Shown here: positions 45,901 through 54,139 of the stretch, one piece after another | Layout of the letters: each line of letters starts with the position of its first letter | Position numbering within the stretch: the stretch's first letter is position 1 | Assembly: GCA_017477505.1 (NCBI GenBank) | Contig: JAFUVQ010000037.1 | Span: forward strand, 1 to 64,000 | Direction: 5' to 3' | From: Eubacterium sp. | GTDB lineage: Bacteria; Bacillota; Clostridia; Lachnospirales; Lachnospiraceae | Length of the DNA: 64,000 nt | Notes under the pieces: generated by a model | The model's database searches: none | Seen by the model: the letters and a program-made list of their open reading frames with translations, nothing else | Told to the model about the DNA's origin: nothing | Translations under genes and position numbers: made by a program

Positions 45901-45984
45901 GTAAGGCTTGTGGAAAAAGGATATTTCAAGGATCCTAATGATACAGGCGGCGGTACATTTGATGATATTAAGAATATAAAATAG
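42922..45984 (+). CDS. Reg-propeller sensor fused to HD-GYP c-di-GMP phosphodiesterase
   Basis: A 1020-residue membrane sensor enzyme. A signal peptide (about 1-31) precedes propeller repeats (about 45-690) with recurrent GLLRYDGHSFERFD / NRLWIGTNENGVAVM-type units as in two-component regulator propellers. A Y_Y_Y-like domain (about 705-770), a membrane helix (777-799) and a cytoplasmic HD-GYP domain (830-1010) follow. The catalytic motifs are intact: HDIGKIG (His871) and HHERPDGKGYP (His924, His925). It should degrade c-di-GMP in response to an external ligand. No histidine kinase is present. It stands 8 nt before the polysaccharide gene at 45993, which suggests a regulatory link. Confidence 0.93.
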   Translation: MKKKFRNIIVAAVITALAVPLSFMSLRTVQAETISGGENDELEVDPTGQGDGYAAILYDGTSGLPTSETNAIAETDEGFIWVGGYSGLLRYDGHSFERFDSSTGISSVVSLYVDDENRLWIGTNENGVAVMENGELTFFNQVEGLKSSSIRSIVEDKDGNIIIATTHGLAEVDNDMVLHVVDAPQLNEKYICELRIDDQNIIYGETLDGGMFTYENGSVTSYFDGNKLECGSIRTILPDTDNPGYVYLGSEESYIYYGSLSGNLKNLKKIDVSPLSGINSIEHIAGILWICADNGIGMLVGDDFIKIENLPMTQSIDKMMPDYEGNLWFTSSRQGLMKIVPNQFIDINQRYGLPDMVVNTTCRYGDTLLIGTDSGLYKINVNGKKGASSLLIKECLDENTRQMVGNRNTLTELLGGIRIRSIIKDSQGRVWIATFGDTGLLRYEDGRLLCFNKESGLPTNRVRSVYERKDGKMMVAVSGGLAIIDDDKVEKIYDSGSGISNPEILTLEEDSSGKMYVGSDGDGIYIIDGDNVTNLGLSSGLTSEVVLRIKRDDKRNLFWVITSNSIGYLKDDKYTDFHFPYSNNFDLYENKDGDMWIISSNGIYVANADDLIKGDYDYSFYDADCGLPTVATANSYSEYDSDGSLYVSGSSGVFKVNIDEFDESINEIKLALPFVQTEDGIFYPDEDGEIIISESTKELTIYPYVFTYSLKNPKVSYKMEGFDKTETTVSRKNLEPVRYTNLDGGSYRFDMKVKSNMTEEERSISLTIEKRMAIYENIWFKIFLILLGMAIIAGGIILYFRRKEAVLIEKEETSRIFIREMIEAFAKVIDMKDTYTNGHSTRVAEYTALLAKELGYDDETVEKYYNIALLHDIGKIGIPAEVLNKPGKLTDEEFKIIKSHSAQGFKVLKDISIMPELAIGAGAHHERPDGKGYPKGLSGDEVPRVAQIIGVADTFDAMYSDRPYRKRMNFDKAVSIIKEVSGTQLYPDVVDAFVRLVEKGYFKDPNDTGGGTFDDIKNIK

Positions 45985-45992
45985 GTTGATAT

Positions 45993-47318
45993 ATGGAACT
46001 TGCTCATGAATTACAATCAGGGCGTGCAGCTATAGCGGTAGTCGGACTCGGTTATGTGGGGATGCCTATCGCTGTTGCATTTGCTGAAAAAGGTATACGT
46101 GTTATAGGATATGATCTGAATGAGGAGAAGATTGCGAAGTACAGATCAGGTGTAGATCCCACAGAGGAAGTGGGGGATGAGGCTATCGCCAAAACTTCAG
46201 TGGACTTTACTTCAGATGAGACAAGACTAAAGGAGGCTTCATTTATAATAGTGGCTGTTCCGACTCCTGTAAATCTGGATCATACGCCGGATCTTTCTCC
46301 TGTTGAAGGCGCAAGCCGTATAGTCGGAAGGAATCTTTCTGAAGGGACCATAGTCGTATTTGAGTCCACGGTATATCCGGGGGTGACTGAAGATGTATGT
46401 GTTCCGATACTTGAAAAGGAATCCGGTCTTAAATGCGGAGCTGACTTTAAAGTAGGCTACAGTCCGGAAAGAATCAATCCGGGGGATAAGCAGCACAGAC
46501 TTTCAAATATCAGAAAGATCGTGTCAGGTATGGACAGGGAAACCTGTGATGCCGTGAAAGATGTTTATGACATTGTTATTGAGGTGGGGACCTATCCCGT
46601 CAGCAGTATAAAGACGGCCGAAGCCATAAAGGTGGTTGAGAATTCTCAGCGTGATGTCAATATCGCATTCATGAATGAGCTTGCCATGGTTTTTGACCGT
46701 ATGGGTATAGATACAAATGAAGTCGTCGACGGTATGAATACAAAATGGAATGCCCTCGGCTTCAGACCTGGTCTTGTAGGCGGTCACTGCATAGGTGTGG
46801 ATCCGTATTATTTTACGTATGAAGCGGAAAAACTCGGTTATCACAGTCAGATAATTCTCAGTGGAAGAATGATAAATGACGGTATGGGCCGTTTCATAGC
46901 CGAGGCTGCTGTTAAGAAGATGGTGCTGGCGGGAAAGACTGTCAAGGATTCAAAGGTGGTCATCCTCGGCATTACATTTAAAGAAAACTGTCCTGATATA
47001 AGAAACAGCAAAGTAATAGATATTATTGACGGACTTAAGGAATATGGGATTACTCCCGTTGTTACCGATCCTATGGCGGATCCGGCTGATACGGAGAGGG
47101 AATACGGTATCAGACTTGTTCCGTTATCGGAAGTAAAGGATGCCGACTGCATTATATTTGCGGTCATGCATGATGAATTTAGGAGACTCGGTCTCGGTGA
47201 TATAGAGAAACTTTATGTGAATGATATTCCTATGTCAGAGAGAGTTTTGATAGATGTGAAGGGAATCTTCAGTGTTGAGGAACTTGAAGAGTCCGGTATC
47301 GCATATTGGAGACTATAG
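45993..47318 (+). CDS. Nucleotide-sugar 6-dehydrogenase (UDP-GlcNAc/ManNAc type)
   Basis: A 441-residue NAD enzyme oxidising a UDP-sugar to the uronic acid. The N-terminal Rossmann motif is VVGLGYVGMPIAVAF; then VPTPVNLDHTPDLSPV and FESTVYPGVTED; the catalytic Cys is in PGLVGGHCIGVDPYYF; the C-terminal domain has LGITFKENCPDIRNSKV. The sequence pattern is closer to WbpA/TviB/WecC than to UDP-glucose dehydrogenase. It supplies an acidic sugar for the surface polymer. It starts 8 nt after the HD-GYP gene. Confidence 0.92.
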   Translation: MELAHELQSGRAAIAVVGLGYVGMPIAVAFAEKGIRVIGYDLNEEKIAKYRSGVDPTEEVGDEAIAKTSVDFTSDETRLKEASFIIVAVPTPVNLDHTPDLSPVEGASRIVGRNLSEGTIVVFESTVYPGVTEDVCVPILEKESGLKCGADFKVGYSPERINPGDKQHRLSNIRKIVSGMDRETCDAVKDVYDIVIEVGTYPVSSIKTAEAIKVVENSQRDVNIAFMNELAMVFDRMGIDTNEVVDGMNTKWNALGFRPGLVGGHCIGVDPYYFTYEAEKLGYHSQIILSGRMINDGMGRFIAEAAVKKMVLAGKTVKDSKVVILGITFKENCPDIRNSKVIDIIDGLKEYGITPVVTDPMADPADTEREYGIRLVPLSEVKDADCIIFAVMHDEFRRLGLGDIEKLYVNDIPMSERVLIDVKGIFSVEELEESGIAYWRL

Positions 47319-47323
47319 ATCAT

Positions 47324-49144
47324 ATGCTGAACTATGGTATTATTCAGATAGTCATATGGAATTTAATAATGCTGCTGCTGGTATCACTTCTGATCATATT
47401 CAGAGTTAAGGAGAAGGAGACTCCTCTGACTGTGGTGAGAATACTGGCGGTGGCTTTTTCTGCACCTCTGTTAACGGCATTGCTGGAGGTGATCCTGAGA
47501 GGCAGTATTAAGGATACCCTTACATGGATAGCTGAAAGAACGATATTTTTCCGTATCGATTCAGCTGTTGTCATGATAATACTGCTTCTTTTTTATTTTC
47601 TCACTGACAGCGCAGGGGTGGCATATATTATTTCCGGAGTTATAACGTTGTTCCTTACTCTTGTAGAGGTCAATTATTATAATATCCGCGGAGATGCGTT
47701 CAGATTATCGGAATTTGCCGTGGCCGGTGAAGCAGGCTCGGTTATTTCGGGATACAGGATAAGCATACCGTTTCTGACGCTCCTCTTTGTTGTTGCAGCG
47801 GTAATACTTACTGCGGCCCTGGGATTTAAAAGGGATAAGCTTCGTTTCTTTATACGTATACCGGCTTTTATAATTCTTTTGGCCTGCCTTATCTTAATAA
47901 ATACACATATTTCAGATATAATACTCCATTATGGCGGCTTTGCCACTGTTACCATAGCAAAAAGCTTCTATGACAAGCATGGCTATGCCATAGGCCTTAT
48001 GGCGACCGAACCAAGAAAGATGAAGAAACCGGAAGGGTATTCTGAGACCAGGGTAAATGAGATAAAAGCCAAGATAAAAGAAACCAGTGATGAAGGAAAT
48101 TATCCGAATATCATTTTCATTCAGAATGAATCTTTCTATGATACAAAGTATTTCGGGGATTTTCAGGCTTCCGGGGATCCTATTGAAGGGCTTTACAGTC
48201 TTCAGGAAGAGTGCATAGGAGGAGAGTTTGTATCTCCTACCGCAGGCGGCGGAACCTGCAATGCGGAATATGAAGCTATTACCGGTTATCCATATGCCAA
48301 TACGGGCGGTACACCTTATACTGAGTTGATAAGACCCGGGACAAAGTCGGTGGCATCCATCCTTGGTGACAGAGGCTATGAGACAGTAGCACTTCATCCG
48401 AATACCGGAAAGTTCTACAACAGAGAAAAGGTCTATAAAAATCTGGGATTTGAAAGGACTGTTTTCCTTGATGATATGAACTATACCGAGGAAGATATGA
48501 TACATGGCTGGATGGATGACAGGGCGGCAATGAGAAATCTTATCTCGGATTACGAGAACCGTGATACATCGAAGCCTTATTTCGCTTTTCTCGTTACGGT
48601 TCAGAATCACGGGGGATATGACTTCCCGTATGATGAAGGCGGAATAACCGCTAAAGACAGACAGATAACAACATTTCTGAATATGGAGAAGAATTCCGTC
48701 CGGGCACTCGAAGAACTAACGGATTATTTCAGGGAACAGGAAAATACAATAATAGTTTTCTGGGGGGATCACTGCCCGAGCTATCATTATTTCGGTGTTG
48801 AAATGGATGACAGCAGGACTGAGGTATGGGCTGATCTTCACAAGACACCGCTCCTTATCTGGAATAATTACGGACTTCCGAAGGATGATCTCGGAGATTT
48901 TGCCGCATACAGAGTTCCCGGATATGTTATGGGACTTGCCGGTATACATTCCGATCCCTATATGGAATATATGAATGAGAACCCCGTGCCTGATATAACG
49001 GGAATGACAGGCGATATCATAATCCGGGATGACGGAAGTTTTGTGGAAAGAAATGAATGGACTGAAGAGGAGAGGACCTGCCTGGATGATATAAAAGTCA
49101 TGCAATATGACAGATTCTTCGGAAAGGACTATATGGATAAGTAG
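47324..49144 (+). CDS. LTA synthase-like sulfatase-fold membrane enzyme
   Basis: About 606 residues. Five membrane helices lie in the first 215 residues. An external alkaline-phosphatase-like domain follows: FIQNESFYDT, SPTAGGGTCNAEYEAITG with the catalytic Thr, TVQNHGGYDFP and VFWGDHCPSY with metal ligands. These are LtaS features, so it probably transfers glycerol-phosphate from phosphatidylglycerol or a similar group to a surface glycan. The frame starts with TTG 47306 inside the previous gene; ATG 47324 with TTGGAG upstream is preferred. Confidence 0.9.
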   Translation: MLNYGIIQIVIWNLIMLLLVSLLIIFRVKEKETPLTVVRILAVAFSAPLLTALLEVILRGSIKDTLTWIAERTIFFRIDSAVVMIILLLFYFLTDSAGVAYIISGVITLFLTLVEVNYYNIRGDAFRLSEFAVAGEAGSVISGYRISIPFLTLLFVVAAVILTAALGFKRDKLRFFIRIPAFIILLACLILINTHISDIILHYGGFATVTIAKSFYDKHGYAIGLMATEPRKMKKPEGYSETRVNEIKAKIKETSDEGNYPNIIFIQNESFYDTKYFGDFQASGDPIEGLYSLQEECIGGEFVSPTAGGGTCNAEYEAITGYPYANTGGTPYTELIRPGTKSVASILGDRGYETVALHPNTGKFYNREKVYKNLGFERTVFLDDMNYTEEDMIHGWMDDRAAMRNLISDYENRDTSKPYFAFLVTVQNHGGYDFPYDEGGITAKDRQITTFLNMEKNSVRALEELTDYFREQENTIIVFWGDHCPSYHYFGVEMDDSRTEVWADLHKTPLLIWNNYGLPKDDLGDFAAYRVPGYVMGLAGIHSDPYMEYMNENPVPDITGMTGDIIIRDDGSFVERNEWTEEERTCLDDIKVMQYDRFFGKDYMDK

Positions 49145-49160
49145 CGCCGTATGCGAATGC

Positions 49161-49189
49161 TTGAAGCGTTCATATAACTGTGTTATACT
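49161..49189 (+). promoter_or_regulatory. Promoter of the NlpC/P60 repeat protein and downstream genes
   Basis: TTGAAG at 49161-49166, 17-nt spacer, TATACT at 49184-49189. It lies about 39 nt before the ATG, which has AAAGGAGG upstream. Confidence 0.6.
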
Positions 49190-49227
49190 GTTTATAACTG
49201 TGCGAACTGATTTTAAAGGAGGTTCTG

Positions 49228-51975
49228 ATGAATAAAAGAAAGAAACTGTGGCTTACAGCATTTACTGCAATGTCCATGGGTATGCTGATTCTTGCACCTA
49301 AAGGAGAGGCGTTTGCGGCAGAGGATGCTACACCATCCGATGCGGATATTATTTATGAGAATATTGCAGCTGAGCCGGAAAACGGAAACAATCTGACTGA
49401 AAATGATATGACCGGAAATGATGATACTGAAGTTATTGAAGATACCGGGGTTAATACCGGTGATATCAGTATTTTGGATCCTGAGGCTGTCGTATATGAA
49501 GAAGCGGAAGATCTGGAGAATATAGCTGAACCCGGAAAGACTTATACAACGGTTCTTGACGGCAAGGATTATTCTGCTGTTTATGACTATTATTATTATC
49601 TGAATAAGTATCCTGATCTTAAAACTGCTTTTGAAAATAATGAAGCAGGAGCTCTCAGGCATTTTGTTAATTTCGGTATGACAGAAGGCCGCCAGGCATC
49701 AGCGGATTTTGATCTTAATTCATATAAGAAAGCAAACCTTGACCTTAGAAATGCTTTCGGTATCGACAATGCAAAATACTATATGCATTATATTAATTCA
49801 GGTAAGAGAGAAGGAAGGGCTGCGGTCAATGTCACTGAGAGAGTCGGTTCGGTAACGGCTTATGAGGGTGTTGATTATAAGCCTGTATATAACTTTAATT
49901 ATTACAGATCAAAGTATCCTGATATGAAGACGGTGTTTGGTGATGATGATATTCTGACCATACGCCATTTTGTCTTGTTTGGAATGAAGGAAGGAAGACA
50001 GGGCAAGGTTACATTTGATGTTCAGTCTTATGCATATGCAAATGCAGATCTCAGAAAAGCATATAAAAATGATTATACGAAGTATTATAACCATTATATA
50101 AAGTTCGGTTATGCCGAAGGAAGAACCAGCCGGGATGTTACTGAGATGCAGAATGCTGCGGTAGTTAAGGATAAGGTCGATTACAGCGCTGTATATGACT
50201 ATAACTACTATACGAAGAAATATCCGACTGTTAAGGATAAGTACGGTCTTGACGACGAGAAGGTTCTGGATGATTTCGTAAATGAAGGAATTAAGCTCGG
50301 AAAGCAGGGTTCGGAAGATTTTGAGGTTGAATCCTACATTTTCGCCCATGCGGACATCCGCCATATATATAAGAATGCCGTTGAGAAGTATTATTATCAT
50401 TTTATTAACTTCGGTAAGAAGGAAGGCAGAGTTGCAACAGGCGTAGACGAGATGAAGAATTATGCGACTGTATATGACGGCATCGATTATGCACCGGTTT
50501 ATGATTTCAACTATTATGCGGAAAGATATCCTGATACGGCTGAGAAGTACGGTTACGATGATGAAGGACTTCTTGATTACTTTGTAAATAAAGGAATATA
50601 TGCTCTGGACCGTGCAAGTGAGAATTTCGATCCTTATTCATATGCATTTGCGAATCCTGAACTCAGGGCATATTACAAGAATAATCTTTATAAGTATTAT
50701 CTCCATTATATAAAGATAGGTTCCAAGAAGGGCTATACAGCAAAAGATGTTGGCCATGTCGTAGATGAAGTAAAGGTATATGACGGCGTTAATTACAAAG
50801 ACGTTTATGACTATATCTATTATGTAAGTAAGTATCCGCAGGTTTGGAGACAGTTTTACTTTGATGATGCCGGAGTACTTGAGTATTTCGTAACAACAGG
50901 CGTTAAGAAATATCATCAGGCATATGACAGATTCGATATTCTTTCTTATGCTTATGCTCATGCGGACCTCCGCCGTGCATATAAAAATGATATTCTTAAA
51001 TATGTAACTCATTATATCAATTACGGTAAAGCCGAAGGCAGAATTGCAACAGGCGTGACCGATATGAAAAATTGTACTACTGTTATCAATGACGTAGATT
51101 ACAAGGATGTTTACGATTATTCCTACTATACAAAGAAGTATGCTGATGTAAAGCAGGCTTACGGCTTTGATGATCAGGCTGTTCTTCTTCATTTCGTTAC
51201 CTTTGGTATGAAAGAAGGAAGAAGAGGCTGTAAGGAATTCGATGTTTATTCATATGCTTATGCAAATGTAGACTTAAGACGTGCCTACAAGGATAATATA
51301 GCATCATATTATACTCATTATATGAGAGACGGCAAGCGTGAAGGCAGAAAAGCCTGGGGTTACTCATATATGAGAAACTTTGAGACAAAATATAAAGATA
51401 TAGATTATGCGGCAGTTTATGATTTCAATTATTATTGGAAGAATAATGCACAAGCAAGAAAGGTGACAACCTTTGATGACCTCGCTCTTTTGGAGTATTT
51501 TGCAAAGGTTGATGTTTATACTGAGACTTATGCCATAGAATGGGATGGTACGCTCAAGGATTATATGGCTACAAAGAACTTCCTTGCAGCATCCACTACA
51601 ACGGCTCTCAGAGAAGCGGTAGTAGAGTATGCTATGCAGTTCCTCGGAAAGCCATACGTTCACGGCGGTCACGGTCCTGACGTATTTGACTGTTCAGGAT
51701 TCACATATTATGTATATAAGCATTTTGGTATCTATGCATCACCAAGCTCTGATGAGCAGCAGACACAGGGCGTTGAGATAATAGGAATTGAGAACGCTCT
51801 TCCGGGTGACATCATATGCAGAGGAACTTATGATCAGGACAGAGCCGGTCATGTGGGACTCTATATAGGAAACGGAAAGATGATACATGCGGCTGACGAG
51901 TCGACAGGCGTTGTTATCGGAGATGCAATAGTAGCCAGCAGAAAGCTCTTTACAATAAGACGTCTGATATACTGA
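49228..51975 (+). CDS. Secreted repeat protein with C-terminal NlpC/P60 peptidase
   Basis: A 915-residue protein. A signal peptide (1-31) is followed by an ATPSDAD linker and acidic stretch. Six full repeats and one partial, each about 105-110 residues, span about 105-765. Each starts with DYxxVYDxxYYxxKYPD and contains a second half with YAxADLRxxYKN...HYIxxGxxEGR. The C-terminal domain (about 785-915) is NlpC/P60: DCSGF (Cys822), GHVGLYIG (His875) and MIHAAD. It probably cleaves peptidoglycan stem peptides while the repeats bind wall glycan; the repeat role is inference. It sits within the polysaccharide locus. Confidence 0.92.
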   Translation: MNKRKKLWLTAFTAMSMGMLILAPKGEAFAAEDATPSDADIIYENIAAEPENGNNLTENDMTGNDDTEVIEDTGVNTGDISILDPEAVVYEEAEDLENIAEPGKTYTTVLDGKDYSAVYDYYYYLNKYPDLKTAFENNEAGALRHFVNFGMTEGRQASADFDLNSYKKANLDLRNAFGIDNAKYYMHYINSGKREGRAAVNVTERVGSVTAYEGVDYKPVYNFNYYRSKYPDMKTVFGDDDILTIRHFVLFGMKEGRQGKVTFDVQSYAYANADLRKAYKNDYTKYYNHYIKFGYAEGRTSRDVTEMQNAAVVKDKVDYSAVYDYNYYTKKYPTVKDKYGLDDEKVLDDFVNEGIKLGKQGSEDFEVESYIFAHADIRHIYKNAVEKYYYHFINFGKKEGRVATGVDEMKNYATVYDGIDYAPVYDFNYYAERYPDTAEKYGYDDEGLLDYFVNKGIYALDRASENFDPYSYAFANPELRAYYKNNLYKYYLHYIKIGSKKGYTAKDVGHVVDEVKVYDGVNYKDVYDYIYYVSKYPQVWRQFYFDDAGVLEYFVTTGVKKYHQAYDRFDILSYAYAHADLRRAYKNDILKYVTHYINYGKAEGRIATGVTDMKNCTTVINDVDYKDVYDYSYYTKKYADVKQAYGFDDQAVLLHFVTFGMKEGRRGCKEFDVYSYAYANVDLRRAYKDNIASYYTHYMRDGKREGRKAWGYSYMRNFETKYKDIDYAAVYDFNYYWKNNAQARKVTTFDDLALLEYFAKVDVYTETYAIEWDGTLKDYMATKNFLAASTTTALREAVVEYAMQFLGKPYVHGGHGPDVFDCSGFTYYVYKHFGIYASPSSDEQQTQGVEIIGIENALPGDIICRGTYDQDRAGHVGLYIGNGKMIHAADESTGVVIGDAIVASRKLFTIRRLIY

Positions 51976-52038
51976 TAAAACTTATGACTAAGTGCAGGCT
52001 TAAATGATATGACATATTCGGATTGAAAGGAATCAGAA

Positions 52039-53202
52039 ATGGAAGTAAAAGAAAGAATCATAGACCTCAAGCAGTTCTTCCTCTATCTCTGGGAGAATGT
52101 GATAGCTATCCTCATAGTAGCAGCCATTTTCGGATGCATATTCATGGGATACAGTTATAAGTCACAGAAGAAGGATATAGCAGGTGGAGGAACCACTATT
52201 CATACTATAATCAAGGCAAATCATGATGCTTATTTCAGCCTGAATACTGCCAAATATACTGACGCGGTCATTCCGGACGGAGTATATAACTCATATGCAA
52301 GGGTTTATGTTGATTTTAACTTTGATAAGATAGAAGGCAGTGATGAGAAGGATTTCTCTCAGCTTATGAATAAGCTTGCCAAGGATGTATATCTTATAGT
52401 TGTAAGTGATGAGACCATGGAGGAAATCATAAATGAGCTTAACCTCAGAAGTTATCCGGATATGGCAAATATCACAGCCAGAGACCTTTCATTTATGGTT
52501 AATAAGAATCTTGAAGGTGTTCATATCGTAAATATAATTGTTTCCGATGTGAATCCCGAAAGAGCAGAGCTTATAGAGAATGCGGTTGTCAATAAGTTCG
52601 TTCAGAAGGCAGGAGATTATCTCGGTATAGATGAGATAAGAGTAATGGATAATGCGTCAAAGCCTTCGGGAAGTGCAGCGGCAGCCAGAAGAGTCAGCAG
52701 AAAGACCATGGTCAAATTCGGTATCCTCGGCGGATTCGCTGGAATAATCGTGGTTGCACTTATACTGCTGGTTGTCTTCCTTGCAAAGGATTCAGTAAGA
52801 ACTGAAATGGATCTGATGTTTGCAGGCACAAGAGGATTTGGTGCGATTCCGAGAAAGAATCGTGAAGAGGCATATAAGAAGGTTGCTTATTCAATAATGA
52901 TGGATGATTCGGTAAACAAAGTAGTTGTTGCCGCGGCAGATAAGAAGACTGATACAAGTGAGCTTGCTGAAAAGCTGGCAGCTGCACTTAAGGATGCAAA
53001 ATCTGACAAGCAGGTTATTCAGGCTGAAAATGTAGAGAAGAGTGCGGATGCTCTTTCAAAACTTATGAATGCCGATTCCATAATACTTGTTGCAAGCTAC
53101 GGCAAGACAGGTATGAAGAAGCTTCTTGATGCAAAGAGAACAGTTCAGCCGGCAGGAGACAAGCTTCTCGGAGTAATTATGACTGGAGTGAGATATATAT
53201 GA
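52039..53202 (+). CDS. Wzz/CpsC-type chain-length protein with degenerate kinase-like tail
   Basis: A 387-residue protein. TM1 is near 17-37 and TM2 near 226-250, with a periplasmic-type region between, as in polysaccharide co-polymerases. The cytoplasmic tail (about 255-387) follows the BY-kinase/CpsD fold order (NKVVVAAADKKTDTSELAEK near 294, then ADSIILVASYGKTGMKKLL and GDKLLGVIMTGVRYI). The Walker A lysine motif is missing and no Tyr-rich tail is present. I infer a pseudo-kinase domain fused to Wzz. It overlaps the next gene by 4 nt. Confidence 0.82.
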   Translation: MEVKERIIDLKQFFLYLWENVIAILIVAAIFGCIFMGYSYKSQKKDIAGGGTTIHTIIKANHDAYFSLNTAKYTDAVIPDGVYNSYARVYVDFNFDKIEGSDEKDFSQLMNKLAKDVYLIVVSDETMEEIINELNLRSYPDMANITARDLSFMVNKNLEGVHIVNIIVSDVNPERAELIENAVVNKFVQKAGDYLGIDEIRVMDNASKPSGSAAAARRVSRKTMVKFGILGGFAGIIVVALILLVVFLAKDSVRTEMDLMFAGTRGFGAIPRKNREEAYKKVAYSIMMDDSVNKVVVAAADKKTDTSELAEKLAAALKDAKSDKQVIQAENVEKSADALSKLMNADSIILVASYGKTGMKKLLDAKRTVQPAGDKLLGVIMTGVRYI

Positions 53203-54119
53203 TTTATACTGATCCTGACTACTCAAGAAAAGCAAAGGTATGGGTAGTAGTTGCGACTCATAAGAAATATCCTATGCCCAAGGATAAGATGTATATACCG
53301 CTCCATGTAGGGGCCGAGGGTAAGAAGGATGAAAATGGAATGCCTCTTGATCTTGGCTTTCAGACTGATAATACGGGAGACAATATCAGTTCGATGAATG
53401 ATCAGTTCTGTGAGCTTACAGGTCTTTACTGGGCCTGGAAGAATCTGAAGAGTGATTATCTCGGACTTGTACATTACAGAAGGCATTTTAAAGGACTTTC
53501 CCCAAAGGCTTCAGGAAAGAAGAAAAACGGAAATACAGATACAGAAGAATACAAAGATGCAAATAATGCCATAGATATGGATAGTTTCGACAGAGTTCTT
53601 AAATATAAAGAACTGAGACCGCTTCTTGATAAATATAAGATTTTTGTTCCGAAGAAGAGGCATTATTATATCGAAACACTTCAGCAGCATTATGCCCATA
53701 ATCACAGGATTATTGAGCTTGATACAGCAAGGGATATAATCAAAGAGAAGTATCCTGAGTATATGCCTGCTTATGATATAGCTATCAATCGTACCTGGGG
53801 ATATATGTTCAATATGATGATCATGAGAAGAGACCTGATGGAGGAATATCTGACATGGCTCTTTGATATTCTTTTTGAATTGAAGTCCAGGCTTGAATCA
53901 GAAGACGGTCTTTCTTCATTTGAGAATCGTTATCCGGGAAGGGTAAGTGAGAGAATATTCAATGTATGGCTTACCTACCAGATGCAGGAAGGGAAAATCA
54001 GGGAAGATGATATCTGTGAGATTCCTTTCATGTATATGGAGAAGATAAATATACTGAATAAAGGAATAACATTCCTTAAAGCCAAATTTATAGGTAAGAA
54101 GCCTGAGAAAAGCTTCTGA
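53199..54119 (+). CDS. DUF4422 family glycosyltransferase
   Basis: A 306-residue protein. The opening VWVVVATHKKYPMPKDKMY, then NISSMNDQFCELTGLYWAWKN and YLGLVHYRRHF, are the DUF4422 signature found in capsule gene clusters. It also has ALAHNHR-like YAHNHRIIE and a C-terminal NIFNVWLTY-type segment. It overlaps the Wzz-like gene by 4 nt. Donor and acceptor are unknown. Confidence 0.88.
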   Translation: MIYTDPDYSRKAKVWVVVATHKKYPMPKDKMYIPLHVGAEGKKDENGMPLDLGFQTDNTGDNISSMNDQFCELTGLYWAWKNLKSDYLGLVHYRRHFKGLSPKASGKKKNGNTDTEEYKDANNAIDMDSFDRVLKYKELRPLLDKYKIFVPKKRHYYIETLQQHYAHNHRIIELDTARDIIKEKYPEYMPAYDIAINRTWGYMFNMMIMRRDLMEEYLTWLFDILFELKSRLESEDGLSSFENRYPGRVSERIFNVWLTYQMQEGKIREDDICEIPFMYMEKINILNKGITFLKAKFIGKKPEKSF

Positions 54120-54139
54120 TAAAAACTGAGGAGACAGCG

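Noticed and set aside
47912-48610. 232-residue minus-strand frame
   Set aside because: It is antisense to the LTA-synthase-like gene with its catalytic motifs; no start site or promoter.
49560-51540. Regular repeats considered as a CRISPR-like array
   Set aside because: They are about 320-bp coding repeats inside one protein, diverged at the DNA level and without spacers.
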